Position numbers and translations under genes: made by a program. Below the pieces are notes generated by a model. That model was not told where the DNA came from, did not search any database, and saw only the letters and a program-made list of their open reading frames with translations. 8,381 bases of DNA, from contig SKUV01000098.1 of assembly GCA_007129775.1 (NCBI GenBank), forward strand, positions 1 through 8,381. Direction: 5' to 3'. The stretch is from Paracoccaceae bacterium (GTDB taxonomy: Bacteria; Pseudomonadota; Alphaproteobacteria; Rhodobacterales; Rhodobacteraceae). Positions 1-6,013 of the stretch are shown piece by piece; the stretch's first letter is position 1, and the number at the start of each line of letters is the position of its first letter.

Positions 1-781
1 ACAGGCCTTCTTCCATGTTGGCGAATTCGGCCAGCATGACCTCTTGCTGCTCCTCGGTCAGCGTCTCCCACCATGCCGCGTTGACCACGTGCATCTGGAT
101 GGAGTTCGACACCGCAAGCGGCAGCACATGGGTCGTCACTTCGGGCCATTTGCCGGTGTTGGACGAGGTGGCCGAGGTGATCCCGCAGGAGGCGACGCCC
201 CGCTGCAGCGCCGGATAGACCTCGGGGAAGGCGAGCGTCACGGGCGTCGCGCCCAGCGCCTCGATCAGCGACGACATCGACGCGGTGAAGGACCGCACGC
301 GCATGCCGCTCAGATCCGACAGCGACTCGATCGGCTCGTTGCAGAACAGGATCTGACCGCCGAAGGGCCAGATCGCCACCGGGGCGACGCCGAACCGCTC
401 GCCCAGCCGCTCGCCGAAGACCTCGCGATAGGCTTCGGTGGCGTCCCACATCGCGTCGAGGTCGGTGGACACACCGATCAGATCGATACCTTCGAGGAAG
501 GGGTCGTCGCTGGCCACGAGGCCCACCTGGATCGAGGCCACATCGAAGGCGCCGGTCCGGATCAGCCGCAGCCCGTCGGCGAGGCTGATGCCGAGCGCCT
601 GAAATTCGCTGCGCTCGATGTTGAAGCCGGAGGCGTTGAGCGCCTCCATCGACGCGGTTTCGACAGGATACTGCGACGAGTTGGATTGCGACTGGCTGAG
701 CCACCGGACAGGAACATCGGCAAAAGCCGAGCCTGCCAACATCGCGGTCAGACCCGCGGCGGCGCATGTGATACGGAGCAT
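1..781 (-). CDS. TRAP transporter solute-binding protein (DctP type), 3' end beyond window
   Basis: This is the periplasmic substrate-binding subunit of a TRAP transporter, which would hand a solute (usually a carboxylate, sometimes a polyol or sugar acid) to a DctQM membrane pair. The 260 visible residues start with a Sec signal peptide (basic MLR, hydrophobic core, AFA|D cleavage near residues 21-22). Family features follow: LSGMRVRSF at 157-165, in which R163 aligns with the conserved ligand-binding arginine, and QRGVASCGITSATSSNTGKW at 193-212, matching the family's second ligand-contact region. C147 and C199 may form a disulfide. Family members are usually about 320-340 residues, so roughly 70 are missing off the left edge, where dctQ and dctM may lie. 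The start is supported by GGGAGG at 789-794, seven bases upstream. It lies 125 bases downstream of the same-strand SDR gene and probably belongs to that sugar/polyol locus. The family is clear; the substrate is unknown. Confidence 0.9.
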   Translation of the reverse strand, partial: MLRITCAAAGLTAMLAGSAFADVPVRWLSQSQSNSSQYPVETASMEALNASGFNIERSEFQALGISLADGLRLIRTGAFDVASIQVGLVASDDPFLEGIDLIGVSTDLDAMWDATEAYREVFGERLGERFGVAPVAIWPFGGQILFCNEPIESLSDLSGMRVRSFTASMSSLIEALGATPVTLAFPEVYPALQRGVASCGITSATSSNTGKWPEVTTHVLPLAVSNSIQMHVVNAAWWETLTEEQQEVMLAEFANMEEGL

Positions 782-812
782 GAGATAGCCTCCCTTTATG
801 ATTGGCCCCCGG

Positions 813-841
813 ATTGACGCATCCGACGGCCGTCGAGTCAA
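813..841 (-). promoter_or_regulatory. Possible promoter with internal 12-bp palindrome upstream of the TRAP gene
   Basis: Read on the minus strand, TTGACT (836-841) is a good -35 match. Seventeen bases further on comes GTCAAT (813-818), a poor -10 with only the last three bases matching. Between them lies the perfect palindrome CGACGGCCGTCG (824-835). A palindrome between promoter elements is a usual place for a repressor site, so this could give the TRAP genes a promoter separate from the SDR gene. The weak -10 and the high GC content, which makes GC palindromes common, keep confidence low. Confidence 0.3.
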
Positions 842-887
842 ACTTTTTGTTCGCCGATGTGTGTCTGACTGTGTGAATGCGTGTGAC

Positions 888-904
888 TGCCTGAAATTCG
901 GGCA
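888..904. promoter_or_regulatory. 17-base imperfect palindrome just after the SDR gene, operator candidate
   Basis: TGCCTGAAATTCGGGCA is an odd-centred palindrome with one mismatched pair, located two bases beyond the SDR stop codon and about 107 bases upstream of the TRAP gene start. The arms leave almost no loop and no T-run follows on the minus strand, so it fits a protein-binding site better than an intrinsic terminator. The word TTCRGGCAAAT, which overlaps its right arm (897-907), recurs at 1740-1750 upstream of the SDR gene with one transition. The regulator is unknown. Confidence 0.3.
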
Positions 905-906
905 AA

Positions 907-1695
907 TCAGGTGGTATAAACCCCGCCGGTCACGTTGATCCCCTGTCCGGTCATGAATCGCGCCCCGTCCGACAACAGGAAAACCACGAGTCCGGCCACA
1001 TCTTCGGGCTCTTCCAGCCGGCCCAGCGGGGTCTGCGAGATGTAATCGGCCACCACCTGATCGGGCGAGATGCCGCGCAGTTCGGCCTCCCAGCCGATTT
1101 CACGCTCCTGCATGCCGGTGGCGACGAAGCCGGGGCAGACGGCGTTGACGCGAATGCCATGGGGCGCCATTTCGCGGGCCAGCGCCTGCGTCCAGCCCAG
1201 AACGGCGAACTTGCTGGCCGAGTAATGGGCAAGAAACGCCGCGCCCACTTTCGCGGCCAGCGAGGCGGTGTTCACGATCGCCCCCTGAACACCGCGGTCG
1301 AGAAAGCTGCGCACCACGATCTGATTCGTCAGAAATACGCCGCGCGCGTTGACATCCATGTTGAAATCCCAGTCCTCGTCGGTGATTTCGGTGGCGCGCC
1401 GCATCGAGGATACGCCGGCATTGGCCACCGCCAGATCGAGCCCGCCGGCCCGGTCCAGCACCGAATCGACCATCGCCGTCACGCTCGCGCGGTCGCGTAC
1501 ATCCACCGGAAGGGCAAAGGCGCCGTCGCCGATCTGGGCCGCGGCGCGCGCGGCGGCGTCGTGGTCCAGATCGGCCAGCGCCACGCGGACGTCATGCGCC
1601 GCAAGGGCCCGCGAGATGGCAAGCCCGATCCCTGTCGCGGCGCCGGTCACCAGCGCGGTCTTGCCGGAAAGATCTGTGGCGAGTCGTTCGGTCAT
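907..1695 (-). CDS. Classical SDR-family oxidoreductase, polyol (sorbitol/galactitol-type) dehydrogenase-like
   Basis: This is a cytoplasmic NAD(P)-dependent oxidoreductase of the classical short-chain dehydrogenase family, 262 residues, a normal full length. The visible order is the cofactor loop TGAATGIG (17-24), Asp42 at the end of beta-2 (which favours NAD(H) over NADP(H)), NAG (92-94), and a catalytic tetrad Asn116, Ser145, Tyr158, Lys162 in YSASK. The PG motif follows in NAVCPGFVATGM, and the C-terminus MTGQGINVTGG resembles bacterial polyol dehydrogenases. The likely reaction is oxidation of a sugar alcohol to a ketose, or the reverse; the exact substrate cannot be read from sequence. 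GGAG lies seven bases before the ATG. The gene is divergent from the DeoR-type regulator across 164 bases and upstream of the TRAP gene, which suggests one regulon. A generic 3-oxoacyl-ACP reductase-like SDR is less likely given the context. Confidence 0.9.
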   Translation of the reverse strand: MTERLATDLSGKTALVTGAATGIGLAISRALAAHDVRVALADLDHDAAARAAAQIGDGAFALPVDVRDRASVTAMVDSVLDRAGGLDLAVANAGVSSMRRATEITDEDWDFNMDVNARGVFLTNQIVVRSFLDRGVQGAIVNTASLAAKVGAAFLAHYSASKFAVLGWTQALAREMAPHGIRVNAVCPGFVATGMQEREIGWEAELRGISPDQVVADYISQTPLGRLEEPEDVAGLVVFLLSDGARFMTGQGINVTGGVYTT

Positions 1696-1721
1696 CTTGG
1701 TTCTCCGTAGTGGCGAGTCAG

Positions 1722-1736
1722 ACGGCGATGCGCCGT
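1722..1736. repeat. Perfect 6-bp inverted repeat in the SDR leader
   Basis: ACGGCG-ATG-CGCCGT is a perfect inverted repeat with a three-base spacer, 27-41 bases upstream of the SDR start codon. On the minus-strand mRNA it could fold as a small hairpin in the 5' leader, upstream of the ribosome binding site; as DNA it could be an operator half. On the plus strand it is followed by ATTTT, so it could weakly terminate rightward antisense transcription. None of these roles can be decided from sequence. Confidence 0.3.
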
Positions 1737-1769
1737 ATTTTCAGGCAAATGATCAACGGCTATCGCCAA

Positions 1770-1802
1770 GTGATGCCATATGTGCGTATAGAATGCCATC
1801 AC
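1770..1802. repeat. 10-bp inverted repeat in the divergent promoter region
   Basis: GTGATGCCAT (1770-1779) and ATGCCATCAC (1793-1802) form an inverted repeat with nine of ten positions matching, separated by 13 bases. The core ATGCCAT is also a direct repeat exactly 20 bases apart, two helical turns, so a dimer could contact both on the same face. It lies between the two divergent genes and just upstream of the plus-strand promoter candidate, a reasonable spot for a regulator site. A chance origin is possible in a region this size. Confidence 0.35.
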
Positions 1803-1810
1803 AGGTTGCA

Positions 1811-1838
1811 TTGACGTTCGTTTCTGTTCATTTACGAT
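1811..1838 (+). promoter_or_regulatory. Promoter candidate for the DeoR operon, overlapped by DeoR-type operator repeats
   Basis: TTGACG (1811-1816), a 16-base spacer and TACGAT (1833-1838, four of six to TATAAT) make a plausible sigma-70 promoter. The spacer is filled by two direct repeats ten bases apart, GTTCGTTT (1816-1823) and GTTCATTT (1826-1833). DeoR-family repressors such as AgaR and GlpR are known to bind short repeats rich in TTTCRTTT- or GTTCG-like words, so this is the best candidate for autoregulation by the adjacent repressor and possibly for shared control of the divergent SDR gene. Transcription would begin near 1845, leaving a very short leader that still contains the Shine-Dalgarno sequence. 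Confidence 0.5.
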
Positions 1839-1859
1839 TGGCCGCGGGGAGGATGGCAG

Positions 1860-2747
1860 ATGCAACACGAGGCTGCGCAATCCGCGCAACGCGACAAGCG
1901 CCGGGCAGGGGGGCGGCGCGCCGGGCAGGGCATGCCGGCGCAACTGGCCTCGACCCGGCGCCGGGCGATCGGCACCATGGTCAGCGAACGCGGCGCGCTC
2001 ACGGTCAGCGAACTGGCCGCCTGTTTCGGCGTCTCGGCGATGACGATTCGGCGCGATCTGGAGCATCTGCAGCGCAGCGGGACGGTCGAGCGTGCCCATG
2101 GCGGCGCCGTGCGCCCCTCCAACCTGCCGATGCCCACGGTCGAGCCCAGCTTTCTGGCGCGCCGGGCCGAAAATGCCTCCGCCAAGGCCCGGATCGCCGA
2201 GGCCGCGGCCGCGCTGATCGAAGAGGGCGAGGTCGTGGCGCTCGATGTGGGCTCGACGGTGGTGGCGCTGGCCGAACAATTGCTGCCGCGCGTCGATCTC
2301 GGGGTGGTCACCCACAACCTGCACGCGGTCGCAACCCTCGCCTGGGCCGAGACGGGGCCGAGCCTTTATGTTCTGGGCGGCCATTGCCGCCGCGCCGAAG
2401 GCTCGCTCTGCGGCCCGGGCGCGGGGGCGGAACTGGCGCAGCTCTGGCTTGATACCGCGATCATCGGCGTGGCTGGCATCAGCCCCGAGGGCCTCTTCGA
2501 CTATGCCCCTGAAGAGACTGAAATCAAACGCCTTTACCGAAGCCGCGCCCGCCGCGTGGTGGTGCTTTGCGACGCCTCCAAACTGGGCCGCCGCTCGCTC
2601 GTGCGGGTGGGCGGACTGGAAGATATCGACATATTGGTGAGCGATGAGGCCCCGACCGGGGCCGTGGCGGCGGCTCTGGCCGAGGCCGGCGTGCAGGTCA
2701 TCGTGGCGAAGCCGGCGAAACAGACACTCGAAACCCCTCAATCATAG
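1860..2747 (+). CDS. DeoR/GlpR-family transcriptional regulator
   Basis: This is a sugar-catabolism repressor of the DeoR family, 295 residues, slightly long for the family. Residues 33-84 form the N-terminal winged helix-turn-helix (TVSELAACFGVSAMTIRRDL at 48-67, then GTVERAHGGAV as the wing). Residues 108-262 form the DeoRC effector domain: DVGSTVVALAE (129-139), VVTHNLHAV (149-157), YVLGGHCRRAEGSLCGP (170-186) and DASKLGRRS (238-246). This domain normally senses a phosphorylated sugar intermediate. GGGGAGG at 1846-1852 supports the start at 1860, giving an Arg/Gln-rich extension of about 24 residues before the usual DeoR beginning; Met25 (1932) would give a standard length but has a weak ribosome site. 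It is first in an apparent operon with the SgcQ-like and kinase genes and divergent from the SDR gene; DeoR-type repeats overlap its promoter. Confidence 0.92.
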   Translation: MQHEAAQSAQRDKRRAGGRRAGQGMPAQLASTRRRAIGTMVSERGALTVSELAACFGVSAMTIRRDLEHLQRSGTVERAHGGAVRPSNLPMPTVEPSFLARRAENASAKARIAEAAAALIEEGEVVALDVGSTVVALAEQLLPRVDLGVVTHNLHAVATLAWAETGPSLYVLGGHCRRAEGSLCGPGAGAELAQLWLDTAIIGVAGISPEGLFDYAPEETEIKRLYRSRARRVVVLCDASKLGRRSLVRVGGLEDIDILVSDEAPTGAVAAALAEAGVQVIVAKPAKQTLETPQS

Positions 2748-2751
2748 GTGA
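2746..2751 (+). promoter_or_regulatory. Ribosome binding site overlapping the regulator's stop codon
   Basis: AGGTGA begins inside the TAG stop codon of the regulator gene and sits four bases before a TTG start. No in-frame ATG or GTG lies upstream that could replace it. The arrangement suggests that translation of the SgcQ-like protein is coupled to that of the repressor. Confidence 0.5.
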
Positions 2752-2755
2752 CGCC

Positions 2756-3568
2756 TTGAAAGACCTCTTTCCCGGAAAATCCCGTGCCATCATCGCGATG
2801 GTGCATCTGGACGCACTGCCCGGCACGCCGCTTTACGACGCTGACGGCGGCATGGCGCGGATCATCGAGGGGGCTGCTGCCGATCTGGCCGCGCTTCAGG
2901 ACAACGGGGTCGATGCCGTGATGTTCGGCAACGAGAACGACCGCCCCTATGCGCTGAGCGCCCCGCAGGAGGGCGTTGCCGCCATGAGTGCCGTGGTCTC
3001 GGCGCTTGCGCCCGAAATCCGCGTGCCCTTCGGCGTGAATTACCTGTGGGATCCGAAAGCGAGCGTCGCCATCGCCGCGGCCACGGGTGCGGCCTTCGTG
3101 CGCGAGGTCTTCACCGGGGTCTATGCCTCGGACATGGGGATGTGGGTGCCCGATGCCGAGGGCGCGGCCAAGCTGCGCCGCAACCTCGGGCGGCCGGACC
3201 TGAAACTGCTCTTCAACGTCAATGCCGAATTCGCGGCGGCGCTCGACACGCGCCCGATCGGCCTGCGCGCGCGCTCGGCGGTGTTTTCCTCGCTGGCCGA
3301 TGCGGTGCTGGTCTCGGGGCCCGTCACCGGCGAGGCGAGCGACCTGTCGCAACTGGCCGAGGCCGCCCGCGCCGTTCCCGACACGCCGGTTCTGGCCAAT
3401 ACCGGCGTCAATATCGACACGGTCGAGGGTATTCTCGAACATGCCTTCGGCTGCGTCGTCGGCACCCATTTCAAGGTTGACGGCATCACATGGAACAAGG
3501 TGGAGGGCGCGCGCGTGCGCCGCTTCATGGACCGGGTGGAGGACATCCGCGCAGGGCTTGCCGCCTGA
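2756..3568 (+). CDS. BtpA/SgcQ-family TIM-barrel protein, function unassigned
   Basis: This is a 270-residue protein of the BtpA/SgcQ family, close to the usual family length. Recognisable segments are AIIAMVHLDALPGTPLYD (11-28), GVDAVMFGNENDRPY (51-65), PFGVNYLWDPKASVAIAAAT (91-110), FVREVFTGVYASDMGMW (114-130), and NTGVNIDTVEGIL with GCVVGTHFKVDGITW (215-246). The last region resembles the phosphate-binding end of (beta/alpha)8 barrels. The family name comes from a cyanobacterial photosystem I biogenesis factor, but SgcQ of E. coli lies in a putative sugar operon next to a DeoR regulator, as here. I infer an enzyme acting on a phosphorylated sugar intermediate; no reaction is established. 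Translation starts at TTG, eight bases after the regulator's stop codon. The kinase gene follows after 51 bases. Family assignment is firm, function is not. Confidence 0.88.
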   Translation: MKDLFPGKSRAIIAMVHLDALPGTPLYDADGGMARIIEGAAADLAALQDNGVDAVMFGNENDRPYALSAPQEGVAAMSAVVSALAPEIRVPFGVNYLWDPKASVAIAAATGAAFVREVFTGVYASDMGMWVPDAEGAAKLRRNLGRPDLKLLFNVNAEFAAALDTRPIGLRARSAVFSSLADAVLVSGPVTGEASDLSQLAEAARAVPDTPVLANTGVNIDTVEGILEHAFGCVVGTHFKVDGITWNKVEGARVRRFMDRVEDIRAGLAA

Positions 3569-3619
3569 CACCGAGGGGCAGGGCACGCCGCGCCGGACCA
3601 AAGCAGGGATGAGGAGCGC

Positions 3620-5095
3620 ATGGATCACGTCATCGGGCTGGATATCGGCACCACCTCCACCATCGGGATCCTGATCGAGCCGGGCACACGGCGCGTCATC
3701 GCGCAGGAAAGCCGGCCGGTGACTCTGAACTCCCCCCACCCCGGCTGGGCCGAGGAAGACCCGCAGGAATGGTGGGACAACGTCTGTGCCATCACCCGGC
3801 GGCTTGCGGCCGAGGTGCCGGCGGGCACGATTCGCGCCCTCGGTGTCACCGGGATGGTGCCGGCGGTGCTGCTGCTGGATGCGGAGGGGCGCCTGCTGCG
3901 CCCCTCGATCCAGCAAAGCGACGGGCGCTGCGAGGCCGAGGTTGCCGCACTTCTGCGCGAAACCGATGCCGAGGCCTTTCTGGCGCGCACCGGCAACGGG
4001 ATCAACCAGCAACTGGTGATCGCCAAGCTGCGCTGGATCGCGACCCACGAGCCCGAGGTCTTTGCGCGTATCGCCACCGTCTATGGGTCCTACGATCATA
4101 TCGCATCGCTGCTGACCGGCGCCCGCCGGGTGGAGCGGAACTGGGCGCTTGAGGGCGGCTTTCTCGATCTCGCCACGGGCAGGATCGCGCAGGATCTTTG
4201 CGCGCTGGCGGGGATCGATCCGGGCGTCATCCCGCCATTGAGCGAATCGACCGAGGTGATCGGCCATGTGACCGACGCGGCGGCAGAGGCCACGGGCCTG
4301 CCCGCCGGCCTGCCGGTGAGCGGCGGCGTGGCCGATCACGTGGCCTCGGCCTATGCGGCCGGGGTTGTGGCGCCGGGCCATGTGCTGCTGAAATTCGGCG
4401 GCGCCGGCGACGTTCTGGCCGCCACCGATGCCGCGCGCCCCGATGCGCGGCTGTTCATGGATTACCACCCGGTGCCGGGGCTGTTCATGCCCAATGGCTG
4501 CATGGCCAGCACCGGCTCCATGCTGAACTGGGCGGCGCGGATGCTCGCCCCGGGGCAGGACCGCCCCCACGCCCGGCTGGACGCGCTGGCAGCAAAGGTG
4601 GCGCCGGGCGTGGGCGGGCTGATCATGCTGCCCTACATGCTGGGCGAGAAAAGCCCGATCCACGACCCCAATGCCCGCGGCGTGCTGGCGGGGATGACGC
4701 TGGGCCACGGGCCGGGCCACATCTGGCGCGCGGCGCTGGAGGGCACGGCCTTTGCCTTTCGCCACCATGTGGAGGTGCTGCGCGATCTGGGCTTTCGGCC
4801 GCGGCAATTGCTGGCCTCGGACGGGGGCAGCGCCAGCGCGGTCTGGATGCAGATCGTGGCCGATGTCCACCAGATGCCGGTGCAGGTGCTCAAGGGGCAT
4901 CCCGGCTCCTGCCTCGGGGCGGCCTGGCTCGCGGCGATGGGGGTGGGGCTGGCCGACAGCCACGACGGTGTGCGCGATTTCGTCGGCACGGGGGCCCTGC
5001 ACACCCCTGATCCGGAACTCGCCGCGCACTATGATACCGGCTACGGCCGGTTCCGCGACCTTTACGAGCGGCTGAAGCCGTGGTTTCCCGCCTGA
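3620..5095 (+). CDS. FGGY-family carbohydrate kinase, xylulokinase-like
   Basis: This is an ATP-dependent sugar kinase of the FGGY family (491 residues, typical length), predicted to phosphorylate a ketose or polyol in the cytoplasm. Seen in order: the N-terminal actin-like motif GLDIGTT (6-12); the sugar-contact motif SDGRCEAEV (100-108), like the NDGRC of xylulokinases; a candidate catalytic base Asp239 in PVSGGVADHVASAYAAG (232-248); the FGGY signature region EKSPIHDPNARGVLAGMTLGHG (343-364); and the nucleotide-site segment ASDGGSASAVWMQIVADV (399-416). One departure: the second phosphate-loop segment, GTSG in E. coli xylulokinase, reads GGAGD here (260-264). GAGGAG at 3611-3616 precedes the ATG. 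The product probably feeds the SgcQ-like enzyme and may be the inducer sensed by the DeoR regulator. Xylulokinase proper is possible, but context favours a less common substrate. Confidence 0.92.
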   Translation: MDHVIGLDIGTTSTIGILIEPGTRRVIAQESRPVTLNSPHPGWAEEDPQEWWDNVCAITRRLAAEVPAGTIRALGVTGMVPAVLLLDAEGRLLRPSIQQSDGRCEAEVAALLRETDAEAFLARTGNGINQQLVIAKLRWIATHEPEVFARIATVYGSYDHIASLLTGARRVERNWALEGGFLDLATGRIAQDLCALAGIDPGVIPPLSESTEVIGHVTDAAAEATGLPAGLPVSGGVADHVASAYAAGVVAPGHVLLKFGGAGDVLAATDAARPDARLFMDYHPVPGLFMPNGCMASTGSMLNWAARMLAPGQDRPHARLDALAAKVAPGVGGLIMLPYMLGEKSPIHDPNARGVLAGMTLGHGPGHIWRAALEGTAFAFRHHVEVLRDLGFRPRQLLASDGGSASAVWMQIVADVHQMPVQVLKGHPGSCLGAAWLAAMGVGLADSHDGVRDFVGTGALHTPDPELAAHYDTGYGRFRDLYERLKPWFPA

Positions 5096-5111
5096 CCATG
5101 CGATCCGGTGA

Positions 5112-5135
5112 TCCGGCGCGCAGCCGGGGCCTTTT
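5112..5135 (+). terminator. Possible intrinsic terminator after the kinase gene
   Basis: CCGGC (5113-5117), loop GCGCA, and GCCGG (5123-5127), with a flanking T-G wobble, form a short GC-rich hairpin. It is followed by GGCC and TTTT (5132-5135) on the plus strand. It lies 17 bases past the kinase stop codon and ends at the stop codon of the convergent gene. The T-run is short and set off by four bases, so this is only moderately convincing. The minus-strand reading has no U-run, so any effect would be one-directional. Confidence 0.4.
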
Positions 5136-6013
5136 CAGACCGCCAGTTCGGGATGCGCGGTCACATGCGCGTGGATCGCGCCCGGCGTGGTCAGCCAGAT
5201 CTCGTCGCGCCGCCGCAGGATATGGGCCAGCGCGTCGATCACCGCGCGCAGCCGGAACGGCTGGCCCGAGATGAAGCTGTGCAGAACCACGCTCATCACC
5301 ACGGGCTGATCGGCGCTGGCCAGCATCTCGTCGAACTGATCGACGATCATCTGCGCGAACTCCCGCCCCGAGGCGAGCCGCCCGATCACGGTGGAACTGT
5401 CGTTGATTTCCAGCGCGTAGGGGATGTGCAAAAGCCGCCCGCCCCGCGTCTTCATCCAGACCGGCCGGTCATCCAGCGCGAAATCCAGCACATAGCCATA
5501 GCCCGCCTCGTGCAGCAGATCGAGCGTCAGCGGGCTGTGCGCCAGCCACGGCGACGACCAGCCCAGCGGCGGCCGCCCCTCCCGCGCGGCGATGGCGTCG
5601 CGCACCGAGGCCAGATAGGCGGCCTCGCGGTCCTCGGGCATGTCGTGCAGGCTGTCGGAATTCGTCAGCCCGTGGGCGATCATCTCGCAGCCCGCCTCCG
5701 ACAGCGCCCGTGCCAGATCGGGCGCGTGATCGTAAACCTCGGTGTTGAGCAGGACCGAAAGCGGCACATCGAGGGCGCGAAACCGCTCCAGAATGCGAAA
5801 GGCGCCGACCCGGTTGCCGTAATCGCGCCACGAGGTGTTGGCAAGGTCGGGCTGGCTGGCGCCGGCCAACAGGTTCTCCGTCATCCCCTCGCCAAAGACG
5901 TATTCCTCCACCCCCAGCGAAAAATACACCGCCAGCCGCGCGCCGTTGGGCCATGTGCCTTCGGTGCGCCGTGTGATCGGCACGAAATCATAGCGCCCGT
6001 GTGATTTCAGCAT
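5135..6013 (-). CDS. Polysaccharide deacetylase-fold protein, PuuE-allantoinase-like
   Basis: This is a 292-residue member of the NodB/polysaccharide deacetylase superfamily, of the branch that includes the allantoinase PuuE rather than true sugar deacetylases. Branch marks are SWRDYGNRVGAFRILERF (61-78), AHGLTNSDSL (113-122), GWSSPWLAHSPLTLDLLHEAGYGY (151-174), and the C-terminal LHSFISGQPFRLRAVID (244-260) with EIWLTTPGAI (271-280). The canonical metal-site motifs are altered: where deacetylases have Asp-Asp there is Glu36-Glu37, and the second His of the His-x-x-x-His motif is Asn118. This agrees with PuuE, reported to work without a metal. It probably hydrolyses a C-N bond in a ureide, hydantoin or related ring compound. 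Its ATG overlaps the end of the amidohydrolase gene by seven bases, so it is the last gene of a three-gene operon. The open frame runs further upstream, but that part lies inside the amidohydrolase gene. Confidence 0.85.
   Translation of the reverse strand: MLKSHGRYDFVPITRRTEGTWPNGARLAVYFSLGVEEYVFGEGMTENLLAGASQPDLANTSWRDYGNRVGAFRILERFRALDVPLSVLLNTEVYDHAPDLARALSEAGCEMIAHGLTNSDSLHDMPEDREAAYLASVRDAIAAREGRPPLGWSSPWLAHSPLTLDLLHEAGYGYVLDFALDDRPVWMKTRGGRLLHIPYALEINDSSTVIGRLASGREFAQMIVDQFDEMLASADQPVVMSVVLHSFISGQPFRLRAVIDALAHILRRRDEIWLTTPGAIHAHVTAHPELAV

Noticed and set aside
44..817. Plus-strand 257-codon open frame at the left end
   Set aside because: It is antisense to a clear TRAP solute-binding protein and has shadow-like Arg/Gly/His composition.
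888..904. Rho-independent terminator after the SDR gene
   Set aside because: The palindrome leaves too small a loop for a stable hairpin and no T-run follows on the coding strand.
1692..2741. Minus-strand 349-codon open frame across the DeoR gene and divergent region
   Set aside because: It is antisense to an obvious DeoR regulator and has no recognisable motif.
2738..5029. Very long minus-strand open frame (763 codons) antisense to the SgcQ-like and kinase genes
   Set aside because: It is a codon-position shadow of GC-rich genes: the translation is His/Arg/Gly-rich with no recognisable domain, while the plus strand carries two clear family matches.
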